Shown here: piece after piece, positions 7,505-15,737 of the stretch | Layout of the letters: each line of letters starts with the position of its first letter | Position numbering within the stretch: position 1 is the stretch's first letter | Assembly: GCA_934418125.1 (NCBI GenBank) | Contig: CAKRWT010000044.1 | Coordinates: forward strand, 1-18,494 | Reading direction: 5' to 3' | Origin: an uncultured Lachnospiraceae bacterium | GTDB lineage: Bacteria > Bacillota > Clostridia > Lachnospirales > Lachnospiraceae | Length of the DNA stretch: 18,494 nucleotides | Notes under the pieces: generated by a model | Database searches by the model: none | Told to the model about the DNA's origin: nothing | The model's input: only the letters and a program-made list of their open reading frames with translations | Made by a program: the position numbers and the translations under genes

Positions 7505-9043
7505 TTGGCAAAAGTTTTATTGGAAATGAAAAATATTACCAAAACATTCCCTGGCGTTAAGGCACTTGACAATGTCAATTTGAAGGTTGAAGAGGGCGAG
7601 ATACATGCCCTGGTTGGCGAAAACGGAGCAGGAAAATCCACCTTGATGAACGTACTGAGCGGCATTTATCCTTATGGTACGTACGAAGGTGATATTATTT
7701 ACAATGGTGAGATTTGTAAATTTCATAAAATCAAAGATTCCGAGGAAAAAGGAATCGTAATTATCCATCAGGAACTTGCACTGGTTCCTTATATGTCCAT
7801 CGGAGAGAATATGTTCCTTGGAAATGAACAGGGAAAGAAAAATGCAATCGATTGGGATAAAACCTATGCAGAGGCAGATAAATACCTGAAAATGGTTGGT
7901 TTATCAGAGTCCTCTAAAACTTTGATTAAAGAAATCGGTACTGGTAAACAGCAGTTGGTAGAAATTGCAAAAGCACTTGCAAAGCATGCAAAACTGTTAA
8001 TCCTGGATGAGCCTACTTCATCCTTGAATGAGACCGATTCCAAAGCCCTTCTTGATTTGATGTTAGAGTTCAAGAAACAGGGTATGACGATGATTATTAT
8101 CACTCATAAATTAAATGAGGTTGCCTATGTGGCAGATAAAATTACAGTTATCCGTGATGGTTCCACGATTGAAACCATGGATAAGAAGACGACAGAGATT
8201 TCCGAGGACCGTATTATCCAGGGAATGGTTGGCCGTGAGATAACAGACCGTTTCCCGAAACGTCATGATGTAAAGATTGGCGATATTAATATGGAAGTAG
8301 ATAACTGGACGGTATACCATCCGTTGTATCCGGAGCGTAAGGTAGTAGATGATGTTTCCATCAATGTACGCAAAGGCGAGGTAGTGGGTATCTACGGACT
8401 GATGGGAGCAGGACGTACCGAGCTTGCCATGAGTATTTTCGGGCAGTCTTATGGTACTGGCATTACCGGTACTTTGAAGCTGAATGGCAAGGAAGTTACT
8501 TTAAAGAATCCTCAGGAAGCGATTAAGAACAAAATTGCTTATGTAACAGAAGACCGTAAAGGAAATGGTCTGGTACTGAGTAATCCAATTAAGATAAATA
8601 CCACACTTGCTAATCTGGACAGCATTAGTAAGCATAAGGTCATTGATAAAGACAAAGAGTATCAGGTAGCAGAGAAATACAGACAGATGCTTAAGACAAA
8701 ATGTCCTTCCGTAGAACAGAATGTCGGCAACCTGTCCGGTGGTAACCAGCAGAAGGTTCTTCTGGCAAAATGGATGTTTACCGAGCCTGATGTACTGATT
8801 CTGGATGAGCCTACCAGAGGTATTGACGTAGGTGCCAAGTACGAAATTTACTGTATTATCAATGATTTGGTAGCAGCAGGAAAATCTGTTATCATGATTT
8901 CTTCAGAACTTCCTGAGGTTCTGGGAATGAGCGACAGAATCTATATTATGAATGCAGCCAAGATAGTTGGTGAACTGAAAGCAGAAGAGGCTTCTCAGGA
9001 GATTATCATGGCAAGCATCCTGAAATCAGGGAAGGGGGCATAA
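7505..9043 (+). CDS. mmsA: Sugar ABC transporter ATPase with two nucleotide-binding domains
   Basis: A 512-residue double ATPase of the MglA/RbsA/XylG type, best matching MmsA (GguA). The start is TTG 7505 behind GGGAGGG (7492-7498), spacing 6; a TTG at 7490 overlaps that site and is rejected. Domain 1: Walker [10 protein letters not shown] (38-46), signature region IGTGKQQ (144-150), Walker B LLILDEP (164-170), H-loop His201. Domain 2: degenerate Walker A GLMGAGRT (298-305), signature LSGGNQQ (410-416), Walker B VLILDEP (430-436), Ser in place of the H-loop His (MISSELPEV). This asymmetry is normal for sugar importers. It powers uptake through the two permeases encoded next; mmsB starts only 2 nt after its stop codon. 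Confidence 0.95.
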   Translation: MAKVLLEMKNITKTFPGVKALDNVNLKVEEGEIHALVGENGAGKSTLMNVLSGIYPYGTYEGDIIYNGEICKFHKIKDSEEKGIVIIHQELALVPYMSIGENMFLGNEQGKKNAIDWDKTYAEADKYLKMVGLSESSKTLIKEIGTGKQQLVEIAKALAKHAKLLILDEPTSSLNETDSKALLDLMLEFKKQGMTMIIITHKLNEVAYVADKITVIRDGSTIETMDKKTTEISEDRIIQGMVGREITDRFPKRHDVKIGDINMEVDNWTVYHPLYPERKVVDDVSINVRKGEVVGIYGLMGAGRTELAMSIFGQSYGTGITGTLKLNGKEVTLKNPQEAIKNKIAYVTEDRKGNGLVLSNPIKINTTLANLDSISKHKVIDKDKEYQVAEKYRQMLKTKCPSVEQNVGNLSGGNQQKVLLAKWMFTEPDVLILDEPTRGIDVGAKYEIYCIINDLVAAGKSVIMISSELPEVLGMSDRIYIMNAAKIVGELKAEEASQEIIMASILKSGKGA

Positions 9044-9045
9044 CA

Positions 9046-10215
9046 ATGGGAAAGAAAAGTATTGGTGATATCTTAAAGAAAAACACCATGATTATTGCCC
9101 TGGTTCTGGTAGTTCTCTTCTTTTACTGGAGTACAGGCGGCAAGATTTTATATGCACAGAATATTAACAACCTGATTTCCCAGAATGCTTATGTATTCGT
9201 ACTGGCAACCGGTATGCTGCTCTGTATTCTGACAGGTGGTAACATCGACCTTTCCGTAGGTTCGGTAGTATGCTTTGTAGGCGGTATCGGAGCCGTCATG
9301 ATGGATAAGGGTATGAACCCATGGCTGGCAGTAGCTGCTATGCTGATAGTCGGACTTTTGGTAGGTATGTTCCAGGGCTTCTGGATTGCCTATATCAAGG
9401 TTCCGCCATTTATTGCAACCCTTGCCGGTATGTATGCGTTCCGTGGTTTATCTAACGTAGTATTACAGGGATATGCCGTATCGGTAACCGATACCACATA
9501 TCTGAAAGTATTCGGCGGTGGTGCTGACTGTTATGTACCGGATTTCTTCGGCGGTGCGAACTTAAATATTACCTGTCTTGGTTTAGGACTGATTCTGGCA
9601 GCGCTTTATATATTGATGACGGTTAAGAGCCGTATCAGCAAGAAAGCAAAAGGCTACCCGACAGAGCCATTTGCAACCGAGGCATTAAAAACAGCAGTTA
9701 TCAGTGTGGTAATTGTCTGGCTGATGTATAAACTGGCTCAGTACAAGGGTATTCCAAGTGCTTTAGTATGGATTGCCATCGTACTTCTGGCTTACGCTTA
9801 TATTACCCAAAAAACCGCTACAGGACGTTATCTGTATGCCGTAGGTGGGAATGAAAAGGCAACCAGGCTTTCCGGTGTTAATACGAAGAAAGTATACTTT
9901 TTCGCTTATGCAAATATGGGTCTGTTAGCAGGTCTTGCCGGTATTTTAACCATCGCAAGAGCCGCTTCCGCACAGCCTACTTACGGACAGGGATATGAAA
10001 TGGATGCCATTGCAGCCTGCTTCATTGGTGGAGCATCTGCTTATGGCGGTGTCGGTTCCGTAGCAGGTATGGTAGTCGGAGCTGTCCTGATGGGTGTTAT
10101 CAACCAGGGTATGAGTATCATGGGTATGGAAGCAAATTACCAGAAGGTAGTCAAGGGTGTTGTACTTCTGGTTGCGATTATCTTTGATGTAATGTCCAAG
10201 AAAGAAAAGAAATAA
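9046..10215 (+). CDS. mmsB: Monosaccharide ABC transporter permease 1
   Basis: A 389-residue, very hydrophobic permease of the BPD_transp_2 family (MmsB/GguB/XylH type). Signature stretches are GMLLCILTGGNIDLSVGS near residues 55-72, IPPFIATL-like VPPFIATLAGMYAFRG in the middle, and the cytoplasmic coupling region GGNEKATRLSGVNTKK followed by IGGASAYGGVGSVAGMVVGA near the C terminus. A polar insert in the middle (around SRISKKAKGYPTEP) is typical of the MmsB group, which is longer than RbsC. AGGGGG lies inside the end of mmsA and 2 nt separate the genes, so the two are coupled. It forms the sugar path in the membrane with ATPase MmsA, either as a homodimer or with the second permease. Confidence 0.94.
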   Translation: MGKKSIGDILKKNTMIIALVLVVLFFYWSTGGKILYAQNINNLISQNAYVFVLATGMLLCILTGGNIDLSVGSVVCFVGGIGAVMMDKGMNPWLAVAAMLIVGLLVGMFQGFWIAYIKVPPFIATLAGMYAFRGLSNVVLQGYAVSVTDTTYLKVFGGGADCYVPDFFGGANLNITCLGLGLILAALYILMTVKSRISKKAKGYPTEPFATEALKTAVISVVIVWLMYKLAQYKGIPSALVWIAIVLLAYAYITQKTATGRYLYAVGGNEKATRLSGVNTKKVYFFAYANMGLLAGLAGILTIARAASAQPTYGQGYEMDAIAACFIGGASAYGGVGSVAGMVVGAVLMGVINQGMSIMGMEANYQKVVKGVVLLVAIIFDVMSKKEKK

Positions 10216-10227
10216 GGAGGGATAAAG

Positions 10228-11397
10228 ATGAAAAATGCAGCTCAGGTATTGAGAAAAAATACCATGATGTTTGTCCTGGTCCTGGTATTTCTCTTCTTTA
10301 CAATAATGACTAAGGGACAGATGTTTACCGCATTGAACTTCAATGCACTTATCACACAGAATGCATACGTTTACATTCTTGCAACCGGTATGCTGATGTG
10401 TATGTTGACAGGTGGTAATATCGACTTGTCCTGTGGTTCTTTCGTATGCTTTATCGGTGCCGTCGGTGGTATCTGTATGGTAACAAAAGAAATGGGCACA
10501 GGCGTTTCGATTCTGATTATGTTACTGGTTGGTATTGTTTATGGTGCAGTGCTCGGATTCGTCATTGCTTACATGAACATTCCACCGTGGATTGCAACAC
10601 TGGCAGGTTACCTTGCTTTCCGTGGATGGGGTACCGCACTCTTAAGTGCCAACAGCTCCACCGGTAGTATTGCTCCTTTCCCACAGACATACTTAAAATT
10701 GTTCTCTGGAAAGGTATTCGAGACTCCTATCAATCAGATGAACATTCCATGTCTGGTTGTTGGTGTGGCAGTCAGTGTACTGGTAGTTGTGATTAACATC
10801 ATGAACAGAACAAGCAGAATCAAAAAAGGTTATGAAGTAAGTTCTGTTGCAGCCATGATTGCAAAAACCGTAATTTCCGTAGCGGTTATCATGTTATTTG
10901 CTTATAAATTAGCGATGGCAGGCGGTATTCCAACCGCACTTATCTGGGTTGTAGTAATCGTATTGATTTATGAGTTTATTACTTCCAAGACAACCGTAGG
11001 ACGTTACTTCTATACCATCGGTGGTAACGCAGAGGCAACCAGACTTTCCGGTATCAATACCAAAAAGATTATGTTCCTGGCATATTTGAACATGGCAATT
11101 CTTACTGTTATCAGTGCCTTTACGGTTATCGCAAGATTCCAGGCAGCAAACTCTACCGCTGGTACGAACTATGAAATGGATGCCATTTCGGCCTGCGTAG
11201 TAGGTGGTGTATCTGCTTATGGTGGTTCCGGTTCCGTATTCGGTATGGTAGTTGGTGCAACCCTGATTGGTGTTATCAACCTTGGTATGAGCCTTATGGG
11301 TATCGATGCAAACTGGCAGAAGGTTATCAAAGGTGTCGTTCTTCTGGCAGCCGTTGTATTTGAAATCCTGAACCATAAGGATAAATCCAAAGACTGA
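10228..11397 (+). CDS. mmsB: Monosaccharide ABC transporter permease 2 (paralogue of permease 1)
   Basis: A second 389-residue MmsB/XylH-type permease, 12 nt after the first and with AGGAGGG as ribosome binding site. It shares the same layout and many blocks with permease 1: TGMLMCMLTGGNIDLSCGS, IPPWIATLAGYLAFRG, the polar insert, GGNAEATRLSGINTKK, and VGGVSAYGGSGSVFGMVVGA. It clearly arose by tandem duplication, but the two have diverged throughout the transmembrane parts (for example Val/Trp and Ala/Gly changes around the IPPWIATL segment), and neither looks broken. The usual MmsB system has one permease acting as a homodimer. Here a heterodimer, or two alternative homodimers with different binding-protein or sugar preferences, is possible. 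Confidence 0.94.
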   Translation: MKNAAQVLRKNTMMFVLVLVFLFFTIMTKGQMFTALNFNALITQNAYVYILATGMLMCMLTGGNIDLSCGSFVCFIGAVGGICMVTKEMGTGVSILIMLLVGIVYGAVLGFVIAYMNIPPWIATLAGYLAFRGWGTALLSANSSTGSIAPFPQTYLKLFSGKVFETPINQMNIPCLVVGVAVSVLVVVINIMNRTSRIKKGYEVSSVAAMIAKTVISVAVIMLFAYKLAMAGGIPTALIWVVVIVLIYEFITSKTTVGRYFYTIGGNAEATRLSGINTKKIMFLAYLNMAILTVISAFTVIARFQAANSTAGTNYEMDAISACVVGGVSAYGGSGSVFGMVVGATLIGVINLGMSLMGIDANWQKVIKGVVLLAAVVFEILNHKDKSKD

Positions 11398-11445
11398 TAA
11401 GAAGATAAAAAAGAAATCTATATAAAAATGTTAAAGCATGAATAG

Positions 11446-11484
11446 AAAAACCGTGGATTTCCCGAAGGGAGTCCGCGGTTTTTT
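11446..11484 (+). terminator. Strong intrinsic terminator after the transport operon
   Basis: AAAAACCGTGGA (11446-11457) pairs with TCCGCGGTTTTT (one G-T pair), with an inner CCC/GGG pairing around GAA, and a run of six T at the 3' side (11479-11484). The A run on the 5' side would let it work on the other strand too. Confidence 0.85.
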
Positions 11485-11534
11485 GTTGTGAGGGCGGTCA
11501 GGCTGGGTAAGAGTTGCAAAGCGTATCGCATCTA

Positions 11535-11551
11535 TGTGAAAGTTTTGTGAA
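11535..11551 (+). promoter_or_regulatory. Direct repeat TGTGAA just upstream of a promoter
   Basis: TGTGAA at 11535-11540 and again at 11546-11551, exactly 11 bp apart, ending 4 bp before the -35 box of the exporter promoter. Helically phased direct repeats in this place fit an activator-binding site, but the regulator is unknown and the motif is short. Confidence 0.3.
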
Positions 11552-11555
11552 CTCT

Positions 11556-11584
11556 TTGACATATTTTTTTATTTGTTGGATAAT
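11556..11584 (+). promoter_or_regulatory. Sigma-A promoter of the ABC exporter operon
   Basis: TTGACA (11556-11561, perfect consensus), a 17-bp spacer that is nearly all T/A, and GATAAT (11579-11584). Predicted transcription start near 11591 gives a leader of about 64 nt before the ATG at 11655. Confidence 0.8.
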
Positions 11585-11604
11585 AAACTCCGTAGACAAT
11601 CTGG

Positions 11605-11640
11605 GCACTTGAAAGGACAAGCACCATCACAAGTGCTTTT
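11605..11640 (+). promoter_or_regulatory. Exporter leader with two mutually exclusive hairpins
   Basis: Hairpin A: GCACTTG (11605-11611) with CAAGTGC (11630-11636), followed by TTTT. Hairpin B: AAGCAC (11619-11624) with GTGCTT (11633-11638), 8-nt loop. Both use the same 3' GTGC, so only one can form at a time, and both end 5-7 nt before the AGGGGGG ribosome binding site (11643-11649). This could be an attenuator or a translation switch; the T run is short and no leader peptide is visible. Confidence 0.4.
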
Positions 11641-11654
11641 ATAGGGGGGAAAAT

Positions 11655-13394
11655 ATGATTAAAACGTTAGCGAAGCAGATTAAAGACTTTAAGAAAGCTT
11701 CCATTATAACGCCTGTCTTTATGATTTTAGAGGTTCTTTTCGAGACTCTGATACCTTTTTTGATGGCATCTATCATTGACGAGGGTGTGGAAGCGGGCAA
11801 CATGCATCATATTTATGTCATTGGTACGTATATGATTGTGGCAGCCCTGTGTGGGTTGTTCTGCGGTATCATGGGTGGTAAGTATGGTGCCAGGGCATCT
11901 ACCGGATTTGCCAGAAACTTAAGGAAAGCGATGTTTGAGAACATTCAGACCTTTTCCTTTAGTAATATTGACAAGTTCAGCACCGCGGGACTGGTAACCC
12001 GTCTGACCACAGATGTAACCAATATCCAGAATGCTTATCAGATGCTGTTAAGAATGTGTTTCCGGGCACCGGTCAGCATGATTTGTGCCATGGCAATGGC
12101 ATTCATTATCAATGCCAAACTTGCCAGTATCTATCTGGCAGCAGTCATTTTACTTGGTATTGTCCTGTACTTCATTATAAGAAGGGCGACGAAATATTTC
12201 CAGCAGGCTTTTCCGAAATATGATGACCTGAATGAGTCCGTACAGGAAAATGTCAGCGGCATCCGTGTGGTAAAGGCTTATGTCAGAGAAGACTATGAAA
12301 CCAGTAAATTAAAGAAAGCCAGCCAGAACATCTACGATATTTTCGTAAAAGCAGAGAAAAATGTCGTGTTAAACATGCCGATTATGATGTTTACCGTGTA
12401 CGCATGTATCCTGTTACTGAGCTGGCTGGGAGCAAAATCCATCGTGCAGAATACCCTGACAACAGGAGAACTGATGAGTCTTCTGGCATACTGCATGAAT
12501 ATTCTCATGAGTCTGATGATGTTATCCATGGTGTTTGTTATGTTAACCATGAGCGAGGCATCCGCAGAACGAATCAGCGAAGTGTTGAATGAAAAGAGTG
12601 ATTTAACGAACCCGGAAAGCCCGATTTACGAAGTACCAGACGGAGAAGTGGAGTTCCAGCATGTAACCTTTTCCTACCATAAGGACATCAGCAAGGCGGT
12701 ACTGCATGATATCAACCTGAAAATACAGGCAGGGGAGACAATCGGTATCATCGGTGGAACCGGCAGCTCCAAAACCAGTCTGATTAATCTGATAAGCCGT
12801 CTGTATGACGTATCAGAAGGCAGGGTTTTAGTAGGCGGACATGATGTGCGGGAATATGATATGGAGGCTTTGCGTAATCAGGTAGCGGTGGTATTGCAGA
12901 AAAACGTGCTCTTTTCCGGTACGATTCTGGAAAACCTGCGTTGGGGTGATGAGAAGGCTACCGAGGAAGAATGTAAACGTGCCTGTGAACTTGCCTGTGC
13001 CGATGAATTTATTGAAAAAATGCCGGAAGGCTATCATACCTACATAGAACAGGGCGGCTCTAATGTATCCGGTGGTCAGAAACAGCGTCTGTGTATTGCC
13101 AGGGCACTGTTAAAGAAACCGAAGGTACTGATTCTGGATGATAGTACCAGTGCAGTCGATACCGCAACGGATGCAAAGATTCGTAAGGCCTTTGCAGAGG
13201 AAATACCGGAAACTACCAAATTTATCATTGCCCAGAGAGTGTCCAGTGTACAGAATGCAGACCGGATTATTGTCATGGATGACGGACGTATCAACGGCTT
13301 TGGTACCCATGAAGAACTGCTGGCAGGTAATGAAATTTACCGGGAAGTATATGAGTCACAGACTGGTGGCAGTGGAGATTTCGATGAGGTATAA
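11655..13394 (+). CDS. Heterodimeric ABC exporter, subunit with degenerate ATPase site
   Basis: A 579-residue half transporter: a six-helix ABC exporter membrane domain (about 1-310) and one ATPase domain (about 330-565). Motifs are Walker A GGTGSSKT (367-374), Q-loop near VVLQKN (412-417), signature VSGGQ (471-475) and Walker B LILDD (492-496), where the catalytic Glu is Asp496, and AQR with Gln527 in place of the H-loop His. These changes mark the partner that forms the degenerate site in split exporters such as BmrC/BmrD, LmrC/LmrD and TM287/288. The start is ATG 11655 after AGGGGGG. The second subunit gene follows after 41 nt. Substrate is not readable from sequence; relatives export drugs, dyes or small peptides. 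Own promoter and structured leader upstream. Confidence 0.92.
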   Translation: MIKTLAKQIKDFKKASIITPVFMILEVLFETLIPFLMASIIDEGVEAGNMHHIYVIGTYMIVAALCGLFCGIMGGKYGARASTGFARNLRKAMFENIQTFSFSNIDKFSTAGLVTRLTTDVTNIQNAYQMLLRMCFRAPVSMICAMAMAFIINAKLASIYLAAVILLGIVLYFIIRRATKYFQQAFPKYDDLNESVQENVSGIRVVKAYVREDYETSKLKKASQNIYDIFVKAEKNVVLNMPIMMFTVYACILLLSWLGAKSIVQNTLTTGELMSLLAYCMNILMSLMMLSMVFVMLTMSEASAERISEVLNEKSDLTNPESPIYEVPDGEVEFQHVTFSYHKDISKAVLHDINLKIQAGETIGIIGGTGSSKTSLINLISRLYDVSEGRVLVGGHDVREYDMEALRNQVAVVLQKNVLFSGTILENLRWGDEKATEEECKRACELACADEFIEKMPEGYHTYIEQGGSNVSGGQKQRLCIARALLKKPKVLILDDSTSAVDTATDAKIRKAFAEEIPETTKFIIAQRVSSVQNADRIIVMDDGRINGFGTHEELLAGNEIYREVYESQTGGSGDFDEV

Positions 13395-13435
13395 GAACAC
13401 GTTTTGCAAGTGTTTATGGAAAGGCAGGAAAACAG

Positions 13436-15337
13436 ATGGCAGATATGAGAGGTAGAACACCTTATAGAGGAAAGACCACAGAGAATTCGGGCAAGACCTT
13501 CAAACGTCTGATGAAATATGTTATGAAAAATTATGCGCCCCATATCATTCTTGTGGCAGTTCTGATTCTGGTCAGTGTACTGGCAAATATCCAGGGAACA
13601 CTGTTTATCCAGAGTCTGATAGATGATTATATAGCCCCCATGCTGGTGGCAGATACCCCGGACTTTACGCCTCTTGCCAGAGGAATCATGCAGGTGGCAG
13701 TCTTTTATCTCATCGGTGTGGCAGCGGCGTATGCCTACAACCGTATTATGATTAACGTAACCCAGGGAACCCTTAGAAATGTGCGAAATGATTTGTTTTC
13801 CCATATGGAAACGCTCCCGATTAAATACTTTGATACCCATTCCCATGGCGATATCATGTCCACTTATACGAATGATACCGACACACTGCGCCAGATGATA
13901 AGCCAGAGCTTGCCACAGGTGTTCAATAGTGTGATTACCATTATCGGTGTCTTTATCAGTATGGTAATTTTAAGTGTACCATTGACGATTGTTACGCTGA
14001 TTATGGTAGCGGTTATGTTAGTCGCAACCAAGAAGGTTGCCGGACTAAGCGGCAGGTACTTTTTGCAGCAACAGAAAGATATCGGTAAGGTCAACGGCTT
14101 TATTGAAGAGATGATGGAAGGACAGAAAGTAGTCAAGGTTTTCTGCCATGAAGAAAAAAATACAGAAGCATTCCAGAAGCTGAATGACCAGTTGTTCCAG
14201 AGTGCAGACAAGGCAAACTACATGGTCAATATTATCGGACCTGTCAATGCACAGCTTGGTAACGTAAGCTATGTAGTCTGCGCTATCGTAGGGGGTGTGA
14301 TGGCATTATCCGGTTTCGGAGGACTTACGCTGGGTGCGCTTGCCAGCTTCCTGGCCTTTAACAAGAACTTCAGTCAGCCCATTAACCAGGTAAGTCAACA
14401 GTTTAACTCCATCGTTATGGCTATGGCAGGTGCAGAACGTATTTTCCAGATGATGGATGAGACACCGGAAGCAGACGAGGGCTATGTAGCCCTGGTTAAT
14501 GTGAAAGAAGAAAATGGAAAATTAACAGAGAGCAAGGAAAGAACCGGACGTTGGGCATGGAGGCATGAGCACCAGGCAGACGGCAGCGTAGACTATGTGG
14601 AACTGAAAGGTGACATTGTATTTGATGGTGTGGACTTCGGTTACACGGATGAGAAAATGGTACTCCATGACGTGAAACTTTTTGCCACACCGGGACAAAA
14701 GATTGCTTTTGTAGGCTCTACCGGTGCCGGAAAAACAACGATTACCAACCTGATTAACCGCTTCTATGATATTCAGGATGGTAAGATTCGTTATGACGGC
14801 ATCAATATCAACAAGATTAAAAAGGCGGATTTACGTCGCTCCTTAGGCATTGTATTACAGGATACCCACTTATTTACCGGAACTGTCAAAGATAACATTC
14901 GTTACGGAAAACTGGATGCCACAGACGAAGAAGTCATGGCAGCCGCTAAGCTGGCAAATGCAGACGGCTTTATCAGACATCTGTCAGATGGCTACGATAC
15001 CATGCTGACTGGTGATGGGGCGAACCTAAGCCAGGGACAAAGACAGCTCCTGGCGATTGCAAGAGCAGCCATTGCCAATCCACCGGTGTTGATTCTGGAT
15101 GAAGCAACCAGCTCCATTGATACCCGTACTGAGCGAATCGTACAGGATGGTATGGATAAGCTGATGAAAGGCAGAACCACCTTCGTCATTGCCCACAGAC
15201 TGTCAACCGTCAAGAACTCTGACTGTATTATGGTATTAGAGCAGGGGCGGATTATCGAGCGTGGAACTCACGACCAACTTATCGAAGAAAAAGGCAGATA
15301 TTACCAGTTGTATACCGGTAATGCCATTGCACAGTAG
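13436..15337 (+). CDS. Heterodimeric ABC exporter, subunit with canonical ATPase site
   Basis: A 633-residue half transporter and the partner of the preceding gene. A cytoplasmic lead (1-30) precedes the six-helix membrane domain (about 33-335). A linker insertion (about 345-388, with GRWAWRHEH) that is typical of this Firmicutes branch then joins the ATPase domain. Walker A is GSTGAGKT (427-434), Walker B LILDE with catalytic Glu556, and H-loop His587 (IAHRLSTV). The signature is LSQGQ (531-535), not LSGGQ, fitting its role opposite the degenerate Walker site of the other subunit. So the pair has one active and one degenerate ATP site, like BmrCD. Start ATG 13436 with a modest AAGG-type site. 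Its last two codons and TAG stop are the first nine bases of a 66-bp tandem repeat that continues downstream. Confidence 0.92.
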   Translation: MADMRGRTPYRGKTTENSGKTFKRLMKYVMKNYAPHIILVAVLILVSVLANIQGTLFIQSLIDDYIAPMLVADTPDFTPLARGIMQVAVFYLIGVAAAYAYNRIMINVTQGTLRNVRNDLFSHMETLPIKYFDTHSHGDIMSTYTNDTDTLRQMISQSLPQVFNSVITIIGVFISMVILSVPLTIVTLIMVAVMLVATKKVAGLSGRYFLQQQKDIGKVNGFIEEMMEGQKVVKVFCHEEKNTEAFQKLNDQLFQSADKANYMVNIIGPVNAQLGNVSYVVCAIVGGVMALSGFGGLTLGALASFLAFNKNFSQPINQVSQQFNSIVMAMAGAERIFQMMDETPEADEGYVALVNVKEENGKLTESKERTGRWAWRHEHQADGSVDYVELKGDIVFDGVDFGYTDEKMVLHDVKLFATPGQKIAFVGSTGAGKTTITNLINRFYDIQDGKIRYDGININKIKKADLRRSLGIVLQDTHLFTGTVKDNIRYGKLDATDEEVMAAAKLANADGFIRHLSDGYDTMLTGDGANLSQGQRQLLAIARAAIANPPVLILDEATSSIDTRTERIVQDGMDKLMKGRTTFVIAHRLSTVKNSDCIMVLEQGRIIERGTHDQLIEEKGRYYQLYTGNAIAQ

Positions 15338-15562
15338 TGCATCTGTACCAGAGCCGGTGTTTGGAAAAGTGCTATGGGACAGCACAATTAAATCGCACAG
15401 TAGTGCATCTGTGCCAGAGCCGGTGTTTGGAAAAGTGCTATGGGACAGCACAATTAAATCGCACAGTAGTGCATCTGTGTCGGAGCCAGTGTTTGGAAAA
15501 GTGCTATGGGACAGCACAATTAAATCGCACAGTAGTGCATCTGTGCCAGAGCCAGTGTTTGG
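15329..15562 (+). repeat. 66-bp tandem repeat starting at the exporter stop codon (3.5 copies)
   Basis: Copies begin at 15329, 15395, 15461 and 15527 (the last is 36 bp). They are nearly identical: the visible changes are A/G after CTGT in copy 1, two changes in copy 3 and G/A in the AGCCRGTG segment. Each full unit holds two inverted repeats: GCACAG-N8-CTGTGC and GTGCT-N7-AGCAC. The first nine bases are the exporter's last two codons plus TAG, so the array may have grown from the end of that gene. The unit is open in several frames on both strands, which follows from its length (22 codons) and is not evidence of coding. Confidence 0.95.
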
Positions 15563-15607
15563 GCAGAGAAGAAGAAAAAATAGTTGAAAAATGGATGAAT
15601 TAAAAAA

Positions 15608-15676
15608 GGGAATGAATTATAAAGGTAGTATTGAAAGCGGATGCTGGAGTGCTATAATAAATTCATTCCCATTTTT
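15608..15676 (+). terminator. Long-loop terminator after the exporter operon
   Basis: GGGAATGAATT (15608-15618) is perfectly complementary to AATTCATTCCC (15660-15670), followed by A and five T (15672-15676). The 41-nt loop is unusually long and contains a promoter. It is the only terminator-like structure after the exporter genes. Confidence 0.6.
15631..15658 (+). promoter_or_regulatory. Promoter inside the terminator loop
   Basis: TTGAAA (15631-15636), 16-bp spacer, TATAAT (15653-15658, perfect -10). The expected start, about 15665, is in the 3' arm of the terminator hairpin, so transcripts made here lack the 5' arm and would not terminate. It could drive the EEKLL-repeat ORF and the metallo-beta-lactamase-fold gene. 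Confidence 0.6.
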
Positions 15677-15737
15677 ATTGTAAAAAAGATAGATTGTTTG
15701 TGTCTGTGTAATAAGTTGCGCAGAAAAAGAGCCATAG

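Noticed and set aside
11398..11654. Known riboswitch class in front of the exporter
   Set aside because: Between the predicted start and the ATG there are only about 64 nt with two small alternative hairpins; no conserved riboswitch core is recognisable.
15337..15603. GTG-started Cys-rich repeat protein, and the overlapping frame 15261-15587
   Set aside because: The 66-bp unit has no stop in these frames and is a multiple of three, so long frames appear on both strands by construction. No ribosome binding site is present and the start overlaps the exporter stop.
15591..15683. 30-residue ORF (MDELKKGMNYKGSIESGCWS...) that could resemble a small secreted peptide precursor near an exporter
   Set aside because: It overlaps the terminator arms and the nested promoter, has a weak ribosome binding site, and lacks a recognisable leader such as a double-glycine site. 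Chance is more likely.
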